Made by a program: the position numbers and the translations under genes. 64,000 nt of DNA, taken from contig CM114271.1 of the NCBI GenBank assembly GCA_050084515.1, positions 47,988,001 to 48,052,000 on the forward strand. Reading direction: 5' to 3'. The notes beneath the pieces were generated by a model. It worked only from the letters and a program-made list of their open reading frames with translations. It made no database searches and was not told where the DNA came from. Below, one piece after another: positions 33,601 to 44,825 of this stretch. The DNA comes from Blasia pusilla. Its lineage: Eukaryota; Marchantiophyta; Marchantiopsida; Blasiales. Numbering within the stretch: the stretch's first letter is position 1; each line of letters starts with the position of its first letter.

Positions 33601-36600
33601 CCCTATACTTGATGCTAACTAATGCTGCAGCTTTTGGTAGTCAAATCTAGGCTATTGAATGTGTTTAACAATTCTGTTGTTACCAATCTCAGCAATTTAG
33701 TAGTGAAAAGAGTTGGATCAGTGTACAAGTGGATGACATTGGATTAGAAGGAAGGGATGACATCTCAAATGTTGTAAAACATACTAATTTGGAGTTTACT
33801 ATAGTGAAAAGTAACTGATAGAATTACTATAATAACTTAGTGTTATACCACAGTAAATAGTAATTTCTTGTTACCATAGATTTACCTCAGTAATTCTGAG
33901 AATTACTGTGGGCGGCAGGCCCTAACCCTGAAACCCTAAAACCTAGAAACTCATTCTCTTGGCCGTATATAACCCTCTGAGGGTGCCCTGCGAAATTACA
34001 TTCTCTTACACCTTTCTGAACACAACTCTCTGAGCTGAAGAGCTGATTGAGAAGCACTGAGTATGCTTTGCTTACCTGAGTGGATTGTGCTTCTGACCTT
34101 AGTAGTTCAGTGTGCTGCTGCTTACAGACTGAGAGGTCTGCTGACCTGAGGGGTTCAGTGAGTCTTGTGATACAAGGTGTCTAGTAGTTCTAACCTGAGT
34201 GGTTGCTATTGCACTAAGTGTGCTTGTAATAGCTAGGTTGTAGAGAAACTCTGATATTCTAAAATCAAAGTATCCAGTAGAATGGATAGCACATTAGGAG
34301 CACCCTAGATCTAACAGAAATAGTTCACAAAAACCGTTAATTAACTGAGAGAAGTTTGACCATGGTAAATTTGTAACTAAAGTTGCAAGACTGATCATCA
34401 TTTAATTTCAATTTTAAAGATCATATTGTACTCCTCAAGTTGTGCCTTTCGGAGCCTTGCAGCCATGGACCCCATCCTAGATATTGGGATGGGTGTAGAG
34501 AGAGGAAGAAGTGAAGAAGGTACCATCTGAAAGGAGGTAGACACTCTCATATAGTGTGAGTGCTGACCATACAAAGTGTTGGTGTGGAACTTCCAAGTGT
34601 CAACCAGTAAGCTCCTTACAACACCATCTACTTCACCTGATTGGGATCCCCAATACAGATTACCTACCAGTGCAGCAGCTTTGGGCAGCAAATCTAGGCT
34701 GCTGAATGTGTTGAAGATTATGTTTCATTGGGAAAGTCGAGAGCAGTCAGTATAAAGTGGTTGAGGCCAAACCAAAATTTATTCACTCATGATGACTGGT
34801 GTTGATTCTTCCAAAGAAGAATAGTCAGCTGGTCATGAATGAAGCCAAATCTTTATTGCTAGCTGATGGAAGGAAACAGAATTACCAAAATCCTAATACT
34901 CGTGGGGTAAAGAATGGTCGGGTTTCCTATGTTCATAAATTTTACTCAGTTTCAAAAGCAGACGGCTGGGAAATACCAAAGTTGACAAACCTACAACATA
35001 ACCATCCTTGGCTAGACAGTGACTTGCTAAAGACCTTCTGAGGCTATTCAGTATCTTCTGCAAGTGAGATAAGTAATCCATGTGACCAGGCTTAGAGCTT
35101 ACTGGTGGTAGGCGTAAAATAGAATCTTACGACAAGACAGACCATGGGTTGATGTTGTATCAACTCCTTTCTCTGGTCCTTAGGTTAGTTTAACTTTTAC
35201 CATATTTTTAAGAACTTGTATACATTGTTCTACTGCAGGATCTGTTTATGCGCATGACTCTTGACTCAACATGTAAAAAGGGTTTCGGTGTAGAGCTTGG
35301 GTGTCTTGTTCTGTCATTGCCAGAGATTACCTTCGCCAAGGCATTTGATCGGGCAAACGAAATTTCCTTCAATCGCTGGGTTGATCCCCTGTGGCGACTA
35401 AAGCGAGCTCTGAACATTGGAAGTGAAAAAGAGTTAAGGCAGTGTGTAAACGACATAGACAAATTTTCTTATGACGTGATTAAGAAAAGAAGGGCAGAGA
35501 TGGAGGAGGTATCAGGAAGAAACGGCAAGCAAGAGAAGGCAAGTCCCTGAAGTGTTGCTTGTAGTTATGGCCCTCTTATATTTGCTTGTGGCCATTTATT
35601 TTGCAAGAAGTGTTCATTGGGCTTAACTTTCATTCACTTTGATTCTTGCAGACAAGACCAGATTTGCTATCACGGTTCATGAAATTGACAGATGAGCTTG
35701 ACCAGTACTATTCAGATCAGGCGTTAAGAGATCATGTTGTGAACTTCATCATTGCTGGGAGAGATACCAGTGCTATTGCTCTCAGTTGGTTGATATACAT
35801 GTTATGTGTTCACCCCAAGGCTGCTGATCGGATTTTTGATGAAATCAAGATCCTTGAGAAAGAAAACGAGAATATCATTGCAGAAGGGAAGACAACTGAT
35901 CAATATGCAAACTTTGCGAAAGTTTTGAGCTTCCAGAATATAGCCAAGTTGCAGTATTTACATGCTGCTCTCAGTGAAACTCTTCGACTATTTCCTTCTG
36001 TTCCTTTGGTCAGATTTTGATACACACGCACCCTTTCTTTTTTATCTGACTTCTCCTTGCATGACTTTTGCAGTGCAAGAGAAATAGAACAAATCATGTG
36101 AAAAGAAATAGATTCTGGACTGTGCTCATTTGCATAAATGAAGTGACTGGAAAGTAGTGCTTCAGGTAGACACGTTCAAAGGGCGAGTTAAAACTAATCT
36201 TTTTGATCAATTGTGAAGCTTTGTTTGATCCGTGTGAGGTAACCATCACTACCTCTTGAAACAGGATTCAAAGACCTGCAGTGCAGATGATGTGCTACCA
36301 GATGGAACTCTAGTGAGAAAGAATGATGTTGTTACCTACTGTGCCTACCCAATGGGACGCTTGGAGCGGGTCTGGGGACCTGATGCAAGTGAGTTCAAGC
36401 CTGAAAGATGGCTTCAAGATGGCACTTTTCAACCAGAATCTCCTTTCAAGTTTGTGTCCTTTCATGTAAGTAAAATTCCTTCTCCTACCAAGCTCAGGAG
36501 ATGTTCAATAGAATTGAACCAGCAGATTTTACATGGAGGGAAAATGCGCAATCATTCTACCAACAAATCAAAACATTAATGAATTTAGTTTCAGTTGAAG

Positions 36601-37188
36601 ATATAGCAAAAGTTGGTCAAAATGAATAAAACCAAGCATAAAACCAAGAATAAAACCAAGCATTCTCTTATATGAACCCGTCCTTGAGACCCCGAACATG
36701 GTGCATTTCCGCAACCTTTTATGATTGGAGGCCCGTAGCGTATTTTTTTCCCCAGAATAAAACGGGGATGTGAAGCTCAACGCTTACGGCTCAACTGCAA
36801 GGGCCAATGGATTCTCAATTGTCGTTGTGTCCCTGATTCAAGAAACTTTCCAGGCTCCTTGATAGTCTTAAACCTTCCTTATATGGGAGTGCTGGACTTT
36901 CTCTATTGTCACAACTATTTATAGCTGTGAATCATCTATTAGCATTCTTCTCCTCAAGGCCAGAAGGCAATGGTGCAAGTGACGCTGTGGTGTCTCTTCT
37001 CATGTCTGCAGGCAGGGTATCGTGGATGCTTGGGTAAAGATACGGCCTACCTTCAAATGAAAATCACGGCAGCACTTCTGATTCGATTCTTCAGATTTCA
37101 ACTGGTGCCTGGCCATGAAGTTTCTCCACGCATCATGTTTGTTCTCTCTATGACAAACGGTCTGAAAGTCACTGCCAGCCGTCGCTGA
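30611..37188 (+). CDS. CYP704: cytochrome P450, CYP704-type fatty-acid hydroxylase
   Basis: Exons 30611-30979, 32396-32611, 35239-35538, 35652-36008, 36265-36465 and 37012-37188 join in phase 0 throughout to give 539 residues. Visible are an N-terminal membrane anchor (about residues 33-52, IIAALISIVWVALYVILYGW), PGP hinge region RPGPKCWPLIGCVP, WRQQRK of helix C, I-helix AGRDTS (330-335), ExxR as ETLR (404-407), PERW (460-463) and the haem loop FHAGYRGCLG with Cys487, split by the last intron. The pattern ILKTNFANYPKG, MDMQ|DLFMRMTLDST and WGPDASEFKPERWL is that of clan 86, closest to CYP704. Family members omega-hydroxylate long-chain fatty acids in the ER, and CYP704B serves sporopollenin precursor synthesis; the subfamily is not resolved here. 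The third intron has a GC donor. Introns 1 (1.4 kb) and 2 (2.6 kb) hold repeats. Confidence 0.93.
31460..31950. repeat. dispersed repeat in P450 intron 1 (family B)
   Basis: It shares GGTAGCCTTGCAACCGTAGA, ATGAGTGCT and CTTCCATGTGTCAGCCAATA with copies in intron 2 (about 33095-33700 and 34430-34720). Non-coding and diverged, it could be a SINE or MITE family. Its ends are unclear. Confidence 0.5.
33095..33700. repeat. dispersed repeat family B, second copy (intron 2)
   Basis: It contains GTAGCCTTGCGACCATAGAC, AAGCTCTTTACAACAAAGTC, TTGGTTGGGATCCCC and CAGCTTTTGGTAGTCAAATC, matching the better-preserved copy at 34430-34720. The middle is interrupted by extra AT-rich sequence. Confidence 0.5.
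33841..34316 (+). mobile_element. candidate solo LTR in P450 intron 2
   Basis: A 476-bp block starts TGTTATACCACAG and ends CCCTAGATCTAACA. It has GTATATAAC near 33965 and T-rich, GTGCTTGTAATAGC text near the end, as seen in plant copia-type LTRs. No internal domain follows and I find no clear 5-bp target duplication, so the call rests on structure alone. Confidence 0.4.
34430..34720. repeat. dispersed repeat family B, third copy (intron 2)
   Basis: This is the best-preserved member: GGAGCCTTGCAGCCATGGAC, GTGAGTGCTGACCATAC, TTCCAAGTGTCAACCAGTAA, GATTGGGATCCCCAATAC, GCAGCTTTGGGCAGCAAATC and GGCTGCTGAATGTGTT. All recur in order in the copy at 33095-33700. Confidence 0.55.
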
Positions 37189-38440
37189 TCGCACTGTATG
37201 CTTCCCCTCGCTACCCCGGTCCCCCCACACTCCAAATGCACAAAATCGGTTGGAAGTCACAGTTTGCCACCATTCTCTTCTGATCCTCTGGTCGGTTCTT
37301 GACTTGAACCCAGTCATACTAGATTGCAGAATCGGCGGAGTCACATACAGATTGTGGAGTTGAATCCTATGATGTGGTGTCCACAACAGTGATGTCCATC
37401 CCAACTGCTATCCATCATCTATATTTTCTGTCAGTTTGCCTTCCATGTGGCACAGCGCTTACTTGCATGTGGCACAGTTTGCCTTCCATGCAGGATTGTG
37501 ATTCTTAGCCACTAATGAAATTCTGTAACTCAAGATAATACAGCTTTTTGTCCCTGTATTTATGTAAAAAAAGGCAAGTAGAATGCGGCCAGAGTGATGT
37601 ATGGGAGGTCATAACGAAATAATATTTGAAAGTTTGTTTGTATGAATTTGGAGTAAAAGTGCTGGCTACGTTATGTTACTTGTAGGATTGATAAGAGGAA
37701 TGTCTAGGAAATGTTTGTACGAAAACGACGTCATTTGGTAATAAACTTTCGTGTAAGAATTGTGGTTCTGCACTGTGCTAAATGTGGCGCATGGTACAAT
37801 CCCCGCTGGGTGATAAAATCTGTGCAGTAAAACGCAAAGGAGATTGAATTACATGAATAAGCAACCTATTGCATAAAGCAAAGAGATCTCAGTATACCAA
37901 GTGGATAACATAGTAGATCATGAATATAATAGGTGAGTAAAGAATGTATACAATGTAATGAAGTGTGGGATCGAGCATAGGAATTGGTGACAAAATGTAG
38001 TGAGTATCCGGATAATGATGATGAGGATGAGGACGCATGCATTCTACAAGATGAAGTTTTGAAATTGAAAATAATTCAACATTAGGTCACATACTTGGTT
38101 TTGTCACCTTAAAACTGGGAAAACTATTTTTTGAAAACATAGAACTTCATATAACATTGCACTAATGTACTAGGAAAGAAATATAGACAATTAGAAATAA
38201 GCAAGTGAAAATTGTTACTAGTGAGCAACAAAGTATTGAAAAGAAGTCTCAATTAAGTATTGTATATGCACGGGATTGAAGAATGAAATAAGAGCGGTTG
38301 AACCAATTCTCAATGACATGCACACATGATGGTAGAAGGAATTCTCCATAGAGTGCATATGATGGCAGCAGAGTACAAGTGAGGGTCAATTCAAGAGATA
38401 TCAGATGAAGGGAATGGATTCAAAGTAGGATGATACACAT
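37189..38440. other. P450 3' flank, no genes recognised
   Basis: The first few hundred bases are probably the P450 3' UTR. After about 37800 the DNA becomes AT-rich, repeat-like and non-coding. Confidence 0.45.
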
Positions 38441-38452
38441 GAACACATTAGA

Positions 38453-39168
38453 TGAGAAGATTGGAATAATGTATTGTTTAATATTGAAAAGTAAGGTGTT
38501 GAAGAATGTGGAGGAACTAGGAATAAATATGGGACAATTCTCATTTGGTAATGAGAAAAAAAAAGGTTTTGCATATAATGAGTAGACCAATCATCCTTGA
38601 TTTAATGTTCATACTACTTGCCATTTGTCTTACAGCATTCCAAAGTGTATGATAATCACAAATGATGTCTTGCACTAAAGTGAGCATGACGTATATGTTG
38701 TGGACTAATATCGTAGGCGTAGAATTGATACATAGAATCCAGTATCAATCACTAGAATGTACGAAGCAATGATTGGATAATTCCCGCTTGCAATAAGATA
38801 CCCATAAACACATCAAAGTATACGAGAAGATTGCAATAGTGTATTGCTTAGTGTTGAAAAGAAAGGTTTTGAAAAATGTAAGGGAATTAAGAACAAATAT
38901 GAGACAATATTGCATTGGGTAATGAAAAATAAATAGATTATGCATATAATGAGTTGACCAATCAACCCTATGTTAATGTCCATGCTACTTGCCATGTGTG
39001 GTAAAGCATTCCAAAATATATCACAATTACAAATGATATTTTGCATAGAAGTGAGCATGAATCATATGTTGTGCACTAATCTTATAGGTACGGAATTGAT
39101 ATATACTATCCAATAATGATGATTAGAATGTACGAAGCAATGATTGGATAATTCCCACTTGCAATTGA
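38453..39168. repeat. tandem duplication of about 355 bp
   Basis: 38453-38796 and 38816-39168 align throughout: GAGAAGATTGGAATAATGTA against GAGAAGATTGCAATAGTGTA; ATGCATATAATGAGTTGACC-type blocks; and both end AAGCAATGATTGGATAATTC. Divergence is moderate, so the duplication is not recent. Confidence 0.85.
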
Positions 39169-39430
39169 AGCTTTGGGTTAGATGCAATTAGATGTTCAAT
39201 TTCCTTCAAGAAATCCTTGAATTGGGCTTGCACATTGTGCATGTTGTTTTCAAGTAAGAGACTCTCTCCATTATAAGAATGAGTGCACTATCATTAACAA
39301 TTTTAAATTTATATTAATATTGGAGAGTGCCCTTTCATTTTGCATACTCTCTCCCTCTTGAAACTTGATAAGTTCAGCCAATAGATCACTCATCTTTTCT
39401 TTTGAACCAGTAAGATTGTTCAAAATTAAT
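39165..39430 (-). pseudogene. remnant of the unrecognised coiled-coil protein (copy 2)
   Basis: The minus strand reads LNNLTGSKEKMSDLLAELIK, FQEGESMQNERALSNI and, after a shift, LLLENNMHNVQAQFKDFLKE, IEHLIASNPKLQLQVGIIQS and LLRTF. It shares the signature FKDFLKE(I/V)E...LQ.G.IIQSLLR with 27302-27560. The acidic, leucine-spaced sequence suggests a coiled coil. I cannot name the family. Confidence 0.55.
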
Positions 39431-39905
39431 TTAAGTAACACTTGAAAATCAATTATACATATTAATGCAAACCTAGACTTACACTAGTACCTTATGAATG
39501 ACATATGTGGAAGTGTCCCATAGGCCAATAAGGGCCATATCCATGCACACGAAGAATTGATGACCATAGAGGGTCATCAATTTTTCTACGCCCAAAACTT
39601 TTGAGCATTGAAGTGGCCCAAGGACCTTGACGTCTATATGATCGGTAGTAATTACTATGGGCCGGTGCATTTTGTTGCATACCCATGCGATCGGTAGTAA
39701 TTACTAGGGACCGGTGCATTTTGTTGCAGACCCATGGGTAGATTACTTTAGACTTAGAATAGAGATCACACTCCATGACTCCCCTACATAAATTCTCAAT
39801 TTTTTTAGTCATCTAACCTATCCACATGCTTCGATAACTAATCTGTATTTCATGTTGTTTTCAAGTAAGAGACTCTCTCCATTATAGGAGTGAGTCGCGC
39901 TGTAC
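39241..39905. repeat. 45-bp direct repeat flanking 570 bp, with inner 49-bp duplication
   Basis: GTTTTCAAGTAAGAGACTCT with CTCCATTATA occurs at about 39246-39285 and again at about 39856-39895. Between them a 49-bp unit (GATCGGTAGTAATTACTATG ... CATTTTGTTGCATACCCATG) is repeated in tandem near 39640-39740. The outer repeats may be traces of a duplication or of an inserted element. Confidence 0.6.
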
Positions 39906-40337
39906 GCTAGCTCTTAAACACGTTTTCATTTCCTGCATGGCACCTTACTAGTTCCCCCATGGTTGGCGGAGTAGTAGCAGCGAGTGTGACGAGACCAGGT
40001 GGCGGCGGCGAAAATGAGACGACTTCGTCATTGCTTGTTCGTCCACCCTTCCTCGAATCCTCTTCTGCTTCATCGCCCCTTCTTGTCGTATGTGGCCCGT
40101 CTCCATCCCTCTTCTGCTCCCAATACCCATTTGCCGTCTTTCTCTTATGTCTCTCTCTCCTCTCCTCCGAGTGAGAGTATATCCATCGCTCGCTCGGAAG
40201 GGCTAGGACGGGCATTTGGAATAGCATCGCACATTTCCTGCCCCTCCGATCGCAGGGAGAGTTGTGGACGGGTAGTGAGCGCGCCGCGAGGTTGAGCTTC
40301 TCTTCGTTTCTTTCCGTGCACAGAGAGGGGTAGAGAG
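39906..40337 (+). promoter_or_regulatory. promoter and 5' leader of PDHB
   Basis: This CpG-rich, CT-rich stretch lies directly upstream of the PDHB start codon. The pyrimidine-rich text (CTCTCTCCTCTCCTCC near 40150) resembles plant Y-patch core promoter elements. Long open frames across it on both strands are composition artefacts. Confidence 0.5.
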
Positions 40338-42850
40338 ATGGCGGTGGCACACGCGATAGTGGCACTAACAGCGTCGCCGTTCTCAGCTTCTTTATCACAT
40401 GCGACGGTCAGACTGCAGCACAATTTTGCGGCACCGCCTGCACTGAGTAAGGGGCGCCATCCTCTCGTTTCCGTCGTGGTTGGTGTGCCATGGTTTGATG
40501 GTTTTCAAGGTTTTCAAATGCTGTCGTGTAGAGGGTTCAAATGTTGTCAGGGAATCTCAGTCGGTAGTGGTGTGCCATGGTTTTGAAAGCTTCCAAATGC
40601 TGTCGTGGAGAGGATTCAAATGTCGTCGTGGAGGAGGAGAACAGTTCTCCCTCTCTCTGATTTGATTTAATATCGGGGTTGCGGCCCTGTAAATCTGCGA
40701 CCGGGCCTTGTAAAATGCAGCATTGTTTTTCTTCTCTCTTCTCCTTTCCGTGTGTGAGCTGAGATAAGGAACTTGCTGTTTTGTCCATCCAATGCTACCC
40801 CGTCCTTTCCCCCGTATTTCCATTTGAGGACTAGTTCGGAGTCTTGCCTTGGATGAGATTCCGGACGAAAGGTTTTAATGTTTGGCTGCTTTATATTTGT
40901 GAGAGTCGATCCCGTGTTCGAAGTCGACTCCAGGATAGTTTTGCAAGCAGATAGTGTTTCATGATGAGGTTTTGTCAGACCCACACTGAATCCAGATGGT
41001 GTTTTCACTGGAAAAAAAAGGGATAATTCTCCTCCTAAATGAATATTGAGACTCAATTTGTGTCGTGGGTTGTCTCAGAATTGAGGAAGTCTCTAGCAGT
41101 GCGACCATCTGGGGACCAGTCAGCTAGTTTCGGAGCTCCATCACAAAACTCTGGAATTCCGAAGATTGCAACAAATGCAGTTGCTGTAAGAACACAAACT
41201 TGAGATTCTTCTGTGACCTGCAAATCGTATATGGCTTTTTGTTACTTTCAGATGCTCAATCGTGAAACTGTAGATCAGAGGCCTCCTGGGGCGCGGGGGG
41301 TATTCTTGGTTGTGGTCTTAATGAGTTGTGGAGACGTGCAATTGGCATATAGAGTCAGCCTCTTCAGATTGTATGCTCTATGTTTTGCTTCACTTGCTGA
41401 ACAACGGGTGCAAAGCTGGTAATTTTCCATTTTGGTATACTTCACTACGTAGCAGAAGCTCATACCAAGCCCATTCCTCAACAAGATATCGCATGCAAAA
41501 CTAGTTATCAGCATTTTAGCGTATTTTGTCTAGCATTTTAGGATTAAGTCAGTTGTCAATGTTCACCATACTCTTACATGCAAATACTGCACTCTTACAT
41601 GTGAAAACCAGGCAAAGCAAGAGGCGCCTATGAGCACTGAAGCAAAGGGTCCAGGGTATATCATAATCTCTGTTCACCTGCGATCAACTCCTTTTGGCTT
41701 CTGGATGGTGTTTCTGTCACCCCTTCGCCTTGCTAGCTTGAAATGTCCAACAGTACAACAAACACCAGGAGCAAGAATAGAATTGAACACATGATGTTTC
41801 TTAGGTGTTCGTGCATTGGACGTTATGGCTCTTGTTTGTAACTAACATGTTGCTTTACAAACTGTCTTGACAAGCAGGCATGAACTTCTTCTGTATGAAG
41901 CTCTACGTGAGGGTCTTGAGGAGGAGATGGAGAGAGATCCCAGAGTTTGTGTGATGGGAGAGGACGTTGGTCATTATGGTGGCTCTTACAAAGTTACAAA
42001 AGGCTTTGCAGAGAAGTTTGGTGACTGGAGGCTACTAGACACTCCCATTGCTGAAAATTCCTTCACAGGGATGGCAATTGGTGCAGCTATGACTGGATTG
42101 CGGCCAGTCATAGAAGGTATGAACATGGGTTTCCTGTTGCTGGCCTACAACCAGATTTCCAACAACTGTGGAATGCTGCACTACACCTCGGGAGGCCAGT
42201 TCACTATCCCATGTGTTATCAGAGGTCCAGGTGGTGTGGGTAGACAACTCGGGGCAGAACACTCTCAGCGGTTGGAATCCTACTTTCAGTCTGTGCCTGG
42301 ATTGCAGTTAGTTGCTTGCTCTACTCCCTACAATGCCAAAGGTCTCATGAAGGCTGCCATTCGAAGTAACAACCCTGTGATTTTGTTCGAGCATGTGCTG
42401 TTATACAACTTGAAGGAGACAATTCCAGATGAGGACTACGTATGCTGCCTTGAGGAAGCAGAAATGGTTAGGCCTGGAAAAGACATCACCATCCTCACCT
42501 ATTCGCGAATGAGACACTACTGTCTCCAGGCTGCTAAAACTCTTGTCAACAAAGGGTATGACCCGGAGATAATCGACATCCGCTCCTTGAAGCCCTTTGA
42601 CATGTTCACAATCGGAAACTCTGTGAAGAAGACTCATAAAGTCCTCATAGTGGAGGAGTGCATGCGAACTGGTGGCATAGGTGCCAGTCTGAGGGCTGCC
42701 ATCATGGAGAACTTCTTTGACTACCTAGATGCCCCTATTGGATGCCTTTCTTCACAGGATGTACCCACTCCTTATTCAGGTCCGTTGGAGGAGCTCACGG
42801 TTGTTCAACCTCACCAGATTATCTCGGCTGTAGAACAGTTATTGGCCTAG
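40338..42850 (+). CDS. PDHB: plastid pyruvate dehydrogenase E1 component, beta subunit
   Basis: The E1 alpha/beta tetramer decarboxylates pyruvate with thiamine diphosphate, giving acetyl-CoA for fatty-acid synthesis in plastids. Exons 40338-40446, 41079-41185, 41612-41655 and 41878-42850 join in phases 1, 0 and 2 to 410 residues, the usual length. Residues 1 to about 70 form a Ser/Ala-rich plastid transit peptide ([20 protein letters not shown]). The mature part starts near [15 protein letters not shown] and reads [82 protein letters not shown] and [13 protein letters not shown]. It is nearly identical to plant plastid E1-beta and clearly distinct from the mitochondrial form. All junctions are GT-AG. 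The last exon holds the whole catalytic part without stops. Confidence 0.96.
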
Positions 42851-44825
42851 TTGCTACAGATTTATTATGGGTCTTTGTGCTCTGTGCCTGTGTGTCCTAG
42901 ATAGGATTGGTGTAGGAAGGTAAGCATGTCAGTCACCCTTATTTTGGGTGGAGGTACTCATGGCCATTTTTACTAAGAGCTATTGCATTGGTTTTTGCTA
43001 GAGCCTATTTCTCTCCTGAATTCATATCTAGGAACACATTCAATAACCATTTAGCAGATGTGGGCCTGATGCTCAAATCTGAACATGTTCTGCTTTCCTT
43101 GAGCTGCTGCCAATGACCATCCACTTTAGGGTGGTCAAATTTGACTAGAAACTGAGCAAGATTTAGGGCCCAATCTACCACTCTTGTATCTTACGAAATG
43201 AGAATTGGCATGAAATGTTGCCCCGTCCATTGGGCAATTTAGTCCCGGATCATTGTGCCAACACAAACTTTAAGTATTATCTTTGTTGATTCTGGGCTTC
43301 TACACAGATATAATACCATCTAAGGGAGAATGAAGTTGTCTAACACAAAAGAAATCTCAGTTCAGATTTAACCTTATGCCTGAGACCTGGAAATGTGATC
43401 TGATTTGGAATGGAGTGTGAGGAACATGGACTTTGTGATGAACCTCCCTACTTACTCGGGGACTGATTATAGCTTATCCAGGTCCTATAGAAAGGCGATG
43501 TTATGTAGGCGCAAGATATCCCACAACATTAATGGGGAGGGGAAAGGGTGATGGTGGGATCCCTAATCCAATATAAATGCAAAGAGGTGATGAGAATCAA
43601 CCAGTGGGAAGGGGGAAAGGATTGTGCTATGAGAGTATGGTCTTATGTATAGCATTGTCTAACCAAGAAGGTAGGAGGAAGGATTTGTGGGTAGGGGGAA
43701 GGATTATGTAATGAGTTGAATGGTATGCTATGGAAAGTAATCCTTGATGACTTGCAAGAGAGCCATAGTAACCAGTAGGATTTATCGATTTTGCCAATCC
43801 TTTGATAGTCTTGGGCCATTATAGTAAAGGTGGGTATTGGGAAGCCCTTCAATGTGTTTCTTGTATTACCCTCCCGTCTGTTTTATCTTGCCCGATGATC
43901 GTCAATCCTAGGGGATGTAGACGTCATGTGAGTTGAGAGCCTTGGGAAGATGGTAGTAAGGATGATCACTTGATGTCTCATACCAAACCATCCATATAAT
44001 TGTGGTGTGTACATCTCTTGAAATCACGCACTAAACATAAGAGAAATGGACATTGTTTACGAATGGGATGGAGAACTATTATCCATCGCACAATTTTGCA
44101 TGTGGAAACTTGGTAGAATGGAAGAAGGGATCACGAGAAGATAATTCGTGTGTACAAGTAATCAGAAAGAGATCAAGGGGAGAGGGAAGGAGTATGCACA
44201 CCCTCTTTCTCCACTCTTGACAATTTTTTCTTTTTCTTTTTTGGCCACCTTCATTTAGTAGCGTCAGTCCGTTCGATGACTCACAACCGAATCAGATGAG
44301 GTGTTGTGGTGTGTCACTACCATACTCTAGATATGCGATCGGATCTTCCCTATCCACTTTGCCCATGAAATGTCGACGAATTGGCGGTTCCTATGAGAGC
44401 TCTTGACATGCATTTCTCTCCCGCTATCGCCTTACCACTAATCGTTGCACACTTGTCTCCGTTTGGGAGTACAACAATGTGTCAAGGGTCACTTTCCAAA
44501 AATGAAAAGTCAACTCTATTTAAAATAGAGAGCTTATTCGGAATGATTAGTTTTTCAATATCATTCCAAATGAACTTAAAAGAGAAGATCACCTAAACAC
44601 TTAGTTACCCTAGTCCTTAGTAGGTTATTATTGATCTCTTAGGATTTGACTTGGGACATCCTTGAATATACCTTACAAGTACTCGTAGAAATTTACGAAG
44701 ACAGAATTAGAGTTCTACACTAAGAGACCACTGGAGCAAGAGGTTGGTGTTGTCATTGGTTTTTCAAATTGAGGACCATGCTCCCTGTTCGTCGTAGAGT
44801 ATGACCTTGACTCCTTCTACCTTCG
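42851..44825. other. PDHB 3' flank, no recognised genes
   Basis: The first 200-300 bp are likely 3' UTR. Beyond that I see no coding signature. Around 44500-44760 the text GATTAGTTTTTCAATATCAT ... TTAGTTACCCTAGTCCTTAG vaguely resembles the end of LTR-like family A, but too weakly to call. Confidence 0.4.

Noticed and set aside
33841-34316. A P450-associated alternative exon
   Set aside because: The block has stops in all plus frames, LTR-like ends and a TATA element. It does not interrupt a missing part of the P450, whose exons already join perfectly.
39907-40423. Overlapping frames of 92-163 codons on both strands before PDHB
   Set aside because: They overlap each other and the PDHB leader and first exon, and have CT-rich composition-driven translations.
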